From Brucellaceae bacterium (GTDB taxonomy: Bacteria; Pseudomonadota; Alphaproteobacteria; Rhizobiales; Rhizobiaceae), in assembly GCA_020637775.1 (NCBI GenBank), contig JACKJV010000010.1, positions 75,552 to 139,551 on the forward strand: a stretch of DNA of 64,000 nt, written 5' to 3'. Both the position numbers and the translations under genes were made by a program. A model generated the notes under the pieces. That model did not search any database. It was not told the DNA's origin and saw only the letters and a list, made by a program, of their open reading frames with translations. Positions within the stretch are counted from its first letter, which is position 1. Every line of letters starts with the position of its first letter. Shown here piece by piece: positions 59,374 to 64,000 of this stretch.

Positions 59374-59592
59374 TCATGAGCACAACGCCGGTTTGGGCCA
59401 ACCCATGAGACCGGCGCGGACGCACTGGATATTCGTGGAAATGAGGATGCCAACGCGCCTGGGTGCGGGTGTGAGCAGGGCAGCGCCGATTAGACCGGCG
59501 ATCAGGCCATATTCGATGGCCGTCGCGCCGGATTCGTCGCCGGTATAGTCCTTTTTGCGTCCGAACAGAAGTTCGCGCCGGGTGAGCTTCAT
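59374..59592 (-). CDS. Flp-like type IVb prepilin with two-cysteine C-terminus (copy A)
   Basis: 72 residues. The leader MKLTRRELLFGRKKDYTGD is followed by ESG and ATAIEYGLIAGLIG, the Flp signature. The tail has RRVGILI, CVRA and ALCS, aligning residue for residue with copy B (RRxGxxI, C[VI]RA, the second Cys-Ser). GGGGGAAACGG before ATG 59592 is a good ribosome binding site. It precedes copy B by 122 bases on the minus strand, so the two are probably co-transcribed from the AT-rich region upstream. Tad assembly genes are not adjacent. Confidence 0.7.
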   Translation of the reverse strand: MKLTRRELLFGRKKDYTGDESGATAIEYGLIAGLIGAALLTPAPRRVGILISTNIQCVRAGLMGWPKPALCS

Positions 59593-59839
59593 TCCGTTTC
59601 CCCCGTGATTGGCATACTTGAAAGTCCTTGTAACCCATCAGCCGTAACACATCCGTTAATTGAAAAACGAAAATGAAAATAATCATAAGTTGCTAAATTA
59701 GAGAAATAGCCTATATCAGCCAAATGGCCTTGGCTCTGTTCCGGTGTATGCGGCAATCGGCAGCCGGTTGGGTGGTTCTCCGGTGTGCGGCGACAACGGT
59801 GGAAAACGGAAGGGAACGGCCGCGCTTCGCGGAAGACCC
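59593..59839. promoter_or_regulatory. AT-rich upstream region of the Flp-like genes
   Basis: The 247-base gap is notably AT-rich from about 59640 to 59730 (GTTAATTGAAAAACGAAAATG, then AATAATCATAAG). It must hold the promoter of the minus-strand prepilin genes; no exact -35/-10 pair is convincing. The right part is the convergent 3' flank of the MnmD gene and shows nothing else. Confidence 0.4.
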
Positions 59840-60580
59840 TCAGAGAGGCCTTTTGCGCAGGCCTGTCAGCATGTCCCGTTTCGTGCCGAAACCGGCGACC
59901 GTCTGCACCTTGAAGCCGGCGGCCTGAAGGTTGCGGCGCACGAAACCGGCCGCGGTATAGGTGGCGAAACCGCCGCCTGGCACTGTCTTGTCATGCACGG
60001 TCTGCATGAGCGCTTCATTCCACATTTCGGGGTTCTTGGCGGGGGAAAAGCCGTCCAGATACCACGCATTGGCGCGGCCCGGCCATTGTGCCACGGTTTC
60101 GCGGGCATCGCCGATGACGATCATCAGTTGCGTTTGCCTGTCGAGCCGGATCGGGCGCTCCTCGCCATGCGGCGGCCATTCCGACGGCAGGACGGAAAGC
60201 AGGCGTTCGGCCAGTTCGCCAAGATGCGGCCATCGTTTCAGCGCGCGCGCCATCTGGTCGGCAGACAGCGGATAGGCCTCGAAGGAGGTGAAGGACAATT
60301 GCGCCGCGAAGGGCCGGGTGGCCCGCCATGCAGCCCAGGTTTCAAGGAAATTGAGGCCGGTGCCGAAGCCCAGTTCGGCGATCGAGAAATAGGGCGAACC
60401 GGCCCAGGCGCCGGGAAGCCCGTTGCCTTTCAGGAAAACATGCCGCGTTTCGCCGGGTCCGTCGGCGCGCGAGCAGAAGGGATCGTCGAAGAGCGCCGAT
60501 ACGGGTTGGCCGTCCTCGTCCCATTGCAGCGGATGGACCTGCTTGCCGTTTTGCCCGTGAGGCGTCTGCGCCAATTGCAT
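59840..60580 (-). CDS. mnmD: tRNA 5-methylaminomethyl-2-thiouridine methyltransferase MnmD
   Basis: 246 residues. SIAELGFGTGLNFLETW is the SAM-binding motif of this family and WYLDGFSPAKNPEMWN the characteristic catalytic region. It equals the N-terminal half of E. coli MnmC, which methylates nm5s2U34 of tRNA to mnm5s2U. Here it is a separate gene, divergent from the FAD oxidoreductase at 60613 that matches the other half, 32 bases apart. The unusual early stretch PVSALFDDPFCSRADGPGE is typical of the family. Confidence 0.9.
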   Translation of the reverse strand: MQLAQTPHGQNGKQVHPLQWDEDGQPVSALFDDPFCSRADGPGETRHVFLKGNGLPGAWAGSPYFSIAELGFGTGLNFLETWAAWRATRPFAAQLSFTSFEAYPLSADQMARALKRWPHLGELAERLLSVLPSEWPPHGEERPIRLDRQTQLMIVIGDARETVAQWPGRANAWYLDGFSPAKNPEMWNEALMQTVHDKTVPGGGFATYTAAGFVRRNLQAAGFKVQTVAGFGTKRDMLTGLRKRPL

Positions 60581-60612
60581 TCCCCGTCATTTGCGTTCAA
60601 ACGGAAAAGACC

Positions 60613-61716
60613 ATGCCGGATTCCTCAACAAAAATCGATATCCCTTGCGCGGCTCCGCTCGTGATTGTGGGCGCCGGTGTCGTCGGCCTGTGGTGCGCGC
60701 TCAAGGCGGTGCGGCGGGGTGTCAGGCCATTGCTTCTGGAGGCTGGTCTGGCCGGCGGCGGAGCGTCGAACGGCCACCTCGGGGCCTTGATGCCGCACCA
60801 GCCGGTCAACTGGTCACACAAGAAGCAGGTGCAACTCGACGGCCTGCTCGCCCTGGAGCATGAAACCGCCTTGCTGGAAGCCGGCACCGGCCTGTCCTGC
60901 GGCTATCGCCGCAGCGGCCGCATCATGCCCCTGGCAAGTGCGGCGCAGCGGGAACGCCATCTGGCATGGGCGGCGGCGGCGGCCGCCCGCTGGCCCTCTG
61001 GCAGCCCGCATGGACGCAGCTTTTCATGGCGTGTTGTCGACACCAATCCGGCACCGGGATGGATTGCGGAAGACGCAGCCCCCTTCGGCTACGGCATTGA
61101 AACCCTGAGCGCCCGCGTGTCACCGCGCCGGCTGTGTGCCGTCCTGAAAGCCGCCCTTGGCGACAGGGCCGTGCTGGCCGAGCAATGCCCGGTGGAGCGG
61201 GTGGAGCCCGGCGGCGCGATCCGCCTTGCGGGCGGGGGCACGGTCCATGGCGAAGCCGTCATCCTGTCGGCCGGCTGGCAATCCTCCACGCTCATGCCAT
61301 CCATGCCCCCGGTGGCGGGTGTGAAGGGGCAATCCGCGCTCCTTCAGCCCTCAAGCCCCGTCGATCCGGGCCTTCCGCTGCTCTACGATGATGGCGTCTA
61401 CGCCATTGCCCATGACGACGGCCGTGTCGCCGTCGGTTCCACCTCCGAAAAGCTCTGGAGCGACCCCTCGTCCACGGACGAGCGGCTGGATGATGTCATT
61501 TCGCGCGCGCTGCGTCTGTCGCCGGCATTGCGCGGAGCCCGTGTCCTGGAGCGCTGGGCCGGCCTGCGCCCGAAGGGTCCGACAGCCGCTCCGGTGGTCG
61601 GCCGCTTTGGCGAAAGCCGGATTGTTGCGGCGACCGGCGGTTTCAAGATCACCTTTGCGATCGCCCACGAAATGGCTGACGCTGCCCTGGCGGAGGCCCT
61701 TGGGCCATCCGCCTGA
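60613..61716 (+). CDS. FAD-dependent oxidoreductase (DAO family), MnmC C-terminal half-like
   Basis: 367 residues. The dinucleotide-binding motif is PLVIVGAGVVGLWCALKA, and the C-terminal FAD loop is RPKGPTAAPVVGR followed by ATGGFKITFAIAHEMA. The family includes glycine oxidase, D-amino acid dehydrogenase and the MnmC oxidase domain that demodifies cmnm5s2U. Its place opposite mnmD makes it the likely second half of a split MnmC. ATG 60613 is 32 bases from the mnmD start. Its 3' end lies within a 35-base tandem duplication. Confidence 0.83.
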   Translation: MPDSSTKIDIPCAAPLVIVGAGVVGLWCALKAVRRGVRPLLLEAGLAGGGASNGHLGALMPHQPVNWSHKKQVQLDGLLALEHETALLEAGTGLSCGYRRSGRIMPLASAAQRERHLAWAAAAAARWPSGSPHGRSFSWRVVDTNPAPGWIAEDAAPFGYGIETLSARVSPRRLCAVLKAALGDRAVLAEQCPVERVEPGGAIRLAGGGTVHGEAVILSAGWQSSTLMPSMPPVAGVKGQSALLQPSSPVDPGLPLLYDDGVYAIAHDDGRVAVGSTSEKLWSDPSSTDERLDDVISRALRLSPALRGARVLERWAGLRPKGPTAAPVVGRFGESRIVAATGGFKITFAIAHEMADAALAEALGPSA

Positions 61717-61760
61717 AAAGATCGACGGAGGCCCTTGGGCCATCCGCCTGAAGAGGTCGT
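61691..61760. repeat. 35-base tandem duplication across the 3' end of the FAD oxidoreductase gene
   Basis: Units 61691-61725 and 61726-61760 differ at three positions only. Each contains the near-palindrome GGAGGCCC-TT-GGGCC-A-TCC, so each copy can form a hairpin between the convergent genes. The stop codon at 61714-61716 is in the first copy. Confidence 0.88.
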
Positions 61761-61770
61761 GCCGGCAGGC

Positions 61771-62226
61771 TTACCAGGTGCCGGTATTCTCCATGCTCTT
61801 CCAGGGCTCTTGCGGCTCCAGCGGCCCGTTTTCCTGGATCAGTTCGATCGAGATGCCGTCCGGCGACTTGATGAAGGCCATGTAGCCGTCGCGCGGCGGG
61901 CGGTTGATCGTCACGCCCTTGTCCATCAGCCGCTGGCAGGTGTCGTAGATGTTGTCGACCGAATAGGCGAGGTGGCCGAAATTGCGCCCGCCCGTATAGG
62001 TTTCCGTCGAGCCGTCCTCTCCGGGCCAGTTGTAGGTCAGCTCGACTTCCGGCGCGCGGGTTTCGCGCGCGGTTGTCTCGTCCTTCGGCGCAGCGAGAAA
62101 GATCAGCGTGAAGCGGCCGGCGTCATTGTCGATCCGCCGTGTTTCCACGAGCCCGAACGTGTTGCAGAAGAAATCGAGCGATTTGTCGATATTCGTGATG
62201 CGGATCATCGTGTGGCGGAAGCGCAT
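61771..62226 (-). CDS. gloA: lactoylglutathione lyase (glyoxalase I)
   Basis: 151 residues of the VOC superfamily. Metal ligands appear as H5 (MRFRHTMIRI), Glu in APEVELTYNW, His in NFGHLAYSVDN and Glu in ISIELIQENG. FFCNTFGLVETRRIDN is a family stretch. It converts the methylglyoxal-glutathione hemithioacetal to S-lactoylglutathione. ATG 62226 is chosen because AGGAG precedes it; the longer frame to 62286 has no support. The short tail PLEPQEPWKSMENTGTW is typical of alphaproteobacterial GloA. Confidence 0.92.
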   Translation of the reverse strand: MRFRHTMIRITNIDKSLDFFCNTFGLVETRRIDNDAGRFTLIFLAAPKDETTARETRAPEVELTYNWPGEDGSTETYTGGRNFGHLAYSVDNIYDTCQRLMDKGVTINRPPRDGYMAFIKSPDGISIELIQENGPLEPQEPWKSMENTGTW

Positions 62227-62353
62227 GATCGGGGTCTCCTTGTCTGCCGGCCGGCCTGAATGCCTGGCCTTTCGTCGCCGCACCATATGGCGCTGCGCAA
62301 CCGCGCCTCAAGCGTGCAATGGACGTAATCCCCTTGAATTCGCATCTGGGGTC

Positions 62354-62398
62354 TTGCTTTGTTACCAAGACAGGATGTTATGATTCAATTTAGAATCA
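62354..62398 (+). promoter_or_regulatory. promoter region of the cold-shock gene with paired GANTC sites
   Basis: TTGCTT (62354-62359) and TATGAT (62379-62384) are a possible promoter, though the spacer of 19 is long. TGATTC-AATTTA-GAATCA (62381-62398) is a perfect inverted repeat whose arms each hold a GANTC site, the target of the cell-cycle methyltransferase CcrM. Confidence 0.4.
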
Positions 62399-62429
62399 GT
62401 TTGTATTATTAGTTGAAAGGTGCGGCCGG

Positions 62430-63011
62430 ATGGGGGACAGAGCCTCCGAGACTGACCTGAGTATGGATGTCGACTCATGCGCGGCGGGCGATGCGGGGCT
62501 GGTGGAAATCGCCGGCACCATCAAATGGTTCGACGTTGCCAAGGGTTACGGCTTCATCGTGCCGGACCGGGCAGCGCTCGGCGATGTTCTTCTTCATGTC
62601 ACGTGCCTGCGCCGTGACGGATACCAGACGGCGCTGGAAGGCGCACGCGTGACGGCGCTGGTGAAGCCGGGGGATCGCGGCCTTCAGACATTCAAGATCC
62701 TGTTCATGGACAATTCCACGGCGGTGCACCCGCTGGAAGCCCCGGCTGCGCGCACCCATGTTTCCGTCACGCCCGAGAGCGGGCTGGAGCGGGCGCTGGT
62801 GAAGTGGTTCAACCGCACCAAGGGCTTCGGCTTCCTGACCCGTGGCGAGGGGACGGAGGATATCTTCGTCCACATGGAAACGCTGCGCCGCTTCGGCATT
62901 GCCGAATTGCGGCCCGGACAGGTCGTGCTCGTGCGTTTCGGCCGCGGTGAAAAGGGCCTCATGGCCGCCGAAATCCATCCCGACCTCGGAACGCCGATCA
63001 TTCCGAACTGA
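62430..63011 (+). CDS. cold-shock protein with two cold-shock domains
   Basis: 193 residues with two CSDs. Domain 1 (about 25-95) has [17 protein letters not shown] and DVLLHVTCL; domain 2 (about 120-185) has [17 protein letters not shown] and [13 protein letters not shown]. Both contain the RNP1- and RNP2-like nucleic-acid binding strands. Double-CSD proteins are usual in Hyphomicrobiales and Caulobacter (CspD-like), induced at stationary phase or by cold. The AT-rich leader suits growth-phase control. It is followed by the DUF192 gene after 21 bases. Confidence 0.9.
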   Translation: MGDRASETDLSMDVDSCAAGDAGLVEIAGTIKWFDVAKGYGFIVPDRAALGDVLLHVTCLRRDGYQTALEGARVTALVKPGDRGLQTFKILFMDNSTAVHPLEAPAARTHVSVTPESGLERALVKWFNRTKGFGFLTRGEGTEDIFVHMETLRRFGIAELRPGQVVLVRFGRGEKGLMAAEIHPDLGTPIIPN

Positions 63012-63032
63012 TTGCCAAACGAAAGCACGTCA

Positions 63033-63533
63033 ATGCCGCGTTCGACCCTGTTGCGTACCTGTCTGGCGGCATTGCTGCTGGCATTTTCCGTTCCTGCCGC
63101 CACTTACGCCCGCGATGCGGGAGCCGAAGGCCGACCCCAGGTTCTGGAGGTCAATCCTGTGCCGCTGAATGTCACGACGGACAAGGGCGAATTCGCCTTT
63201 GACATCGAGGTGGCCGACGATCCGGCGGAGCGCAGCACCGGGCTGATGTTCCGCAAGTCCATGCCCGATGATCGCGGCATGCTGTTCGTGTTCCCGCAGG
63301 AGGTGCGCGGCGCCTTCTGGATGATGAACACCATCCTGCCGCTGGACATCATCTACATCCGGGCCGACGGCACCGTGGATTCCATCGTGCGAGGCGAGCC
63401 GTTTTCCCTGGCGCCGCTGCGGTCGCGGGGGATGATCCGCTACGTGCTTGAAGTGAACGCAGGAATGGCCGAAAAGACGGGCATCCGTCCGGGCAGCCGC
63501 ATCCGGCATCCGCTGGTCACGTCCGGCAACTGA
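63033..63533 (+). CDS. DUF192 family exported protein
   Basis: 166 residues. A signal peptide (LLRTCLAALLLAFSVPAATY) precedes a DUF192 domain: ADDPAERSTGLMFRKSMPDD, then GMLFVFPQEV, then FWMMNTILPLDIIYI, ending YVLEVNAGMAEKTGI. Function unknown. A TTG at 63012 is in frame, but ATG 63033 begins the signal peptide. It probably shares a transcript with the cold-shock gene, a frequent pairing in alphaproteobacteria. Confidence 0.9.
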   Translation: MPRSTLLRTCLAALLLAFSVPAATYARDAGAEGRPQVLEVNPVPLNVTTDKGEFAFDIEVADDPAERSTGLMFRKSMPDDRGMLFVFPQEVRGAFWMMNTILPLDIIYIRADGTVDSIVRGEPFSLAPLRSRGMIRYVLEVNAGMAEKTGIRPGSRIRHPLVTSGN

Positions 63534-63553
63534 CAATCCGGGATCGCTTCGGC

Positions 63554-64000
63554 ATGCTTCATTTCAGCAACGATGGCCATGAATTCGCTTTCATCGACGA
63601 AGGCGAGGGCGATCCCGTGCTGCTCATTCACGGTTTCGGGTCCTCCCATTCTGTGAACTGGGTGACGCCGGGCTGGGTCCAGACGCTGAACCAGGCGGGT
63701 TATCGCGCCATTGCCCTCGACAATCGCGGTCACGGACGGTCGGCGAAGATCTACGATCCGGCGGCCTACACGCCGCAGGCCATGGCGGGCGATGCCGTCG
63801 CCCTGCTCGATCATCTGGGCATCGCGCGGTCCCATGTCATGGGCTATTCCATGGGCGCGCGCATAACGGCCTTCATGGCGCTTCAGGCGCCCGCCCGCGT
63901 GGCCACCGTCATCCTGGGCGGGCTGGGCTACGGCATGGTGGAGGGGGTGGGCGACTGGGACCCGATCGCCCGTGCCCTGCTGGCGGACGATCCGGCAGCC
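63554..64000 (+). CDS. alpha/beta hydrolase, 3'-truncated by the window end
   Basis: The first 149 residues are present. LLIHGFGSSHSVNW holds the oxyanion HG motif, AIALDNRGHGRSAK the Asp-Arg-Gly stretch and HVMGYSMGARI the nucleophile elbow G-Y-S-M-G with the catalytic Ser. The acid and His of the triad lie beyond the window. The group includes esterases and lactonases; the substrate is unknown. ATG 63554 lies 20 bases after the DUF192 stop. Confidence 0.87.
   Translation, partial: MLHFSNDGHEFAFIDEGEGDPVLLIHGFGSSHSVNWVTPGWVQTLNQAGYRAIALDNRGHGRSAKIYDPAAYTPQAMAGDAVALLDHLGIARSHVMGYSMGARITAFMALQAPARVATVILGGLGYGMVEGVGDWDPIARALLADDPAA

Overview
The window looks like a chromosomal segment of an alphaproteobacterium of the order Hyphomicrobiales (Rhizobiales), probably near the Rhizobiaceae/Phyllobacteriaceae. 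The basis is high GC, the gene order nuoA-N / birA / rnj / mce / DUF1467 / proS / lolCD / dnaE1, and the block dinB / DUF3572 / divK / pleD / rpmG / MFS / NUDIX / DUF983 / rnr / topA / dprA / plsY / pyrC' / pyrB. I cannot name a genus.

Layout. 1-2008: end of a TRAP transporter (large permease, Tat-exported binding protein) closed by a strong terminator. 2462-18639: complete complex I (nuo) operon, with an extra gene between nuoF and nuoG that shares a helix-hairpin-helix-like domain with the NuoE tail, and a small membrane ORF between nuoH and nuoI. nuoG, H, I, J, K and M are each interrupted by frameshifts, mostly single missing bases in short homopolymers. nuoA-F, nuoL and nuoN are clean. 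The likeliest cause is two low-quality sequence patches (about 9105-13592 and 15777-16727), not real gene decay. 18655-22002: biotin ligase, RNase J, methylmalonyl-CoA epimerase, DUF1467. 22023-25122: divergent TadE-like pair and TadG-like von Willebrand protein around an AT-rich promoter region. 25604-32812: proS, lolC-lolD, a 28-codon membrane peptide behind a near-perfect LexA box, and dnaE1. 32899-38434: rhodanese, DinB, HAD protein, DUF3572, the cell-cycle regulators divK-pleD, and rpmG.

38569-50554 is almost entirely on the minus strand: MFS, NUDIX, DUF983, rnr-topA, dprA-plsY, and an aspartate transcarbamoylase with a dihydroorotase-like partner that lacks the metal-binding histidines. 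50760-58935: M24 protein resembling DddP, AidB-like acyl-CoA dehydrogenase, AEC transporter, two small membrane proteins, ruvX, a UPF0173 hydrolase, gatC-gatA. 59036-64000: two unusual Flp-like prepilins with a shared two-cysteine C-terminus, a split MnmC pair (methyltransferase and FAD oxidase, divergent), glyoxalase I, a double cold-shock protein, DUF192, and the start of an alpha/beta hydrolase.

Most of the window is conserved housekeeping. The most interesting items are the putative LexA-controlled mini-protein ahead of dnaE1, the two-cysteine Flp-like pair, a candidate small RNA with a strong orphan terminator, and two perfect or near-perfect tandem duplications lying across gene 3' ends. 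No tRNA, rRNA, CRISPR array, insertion sequence or prophage was recognised.
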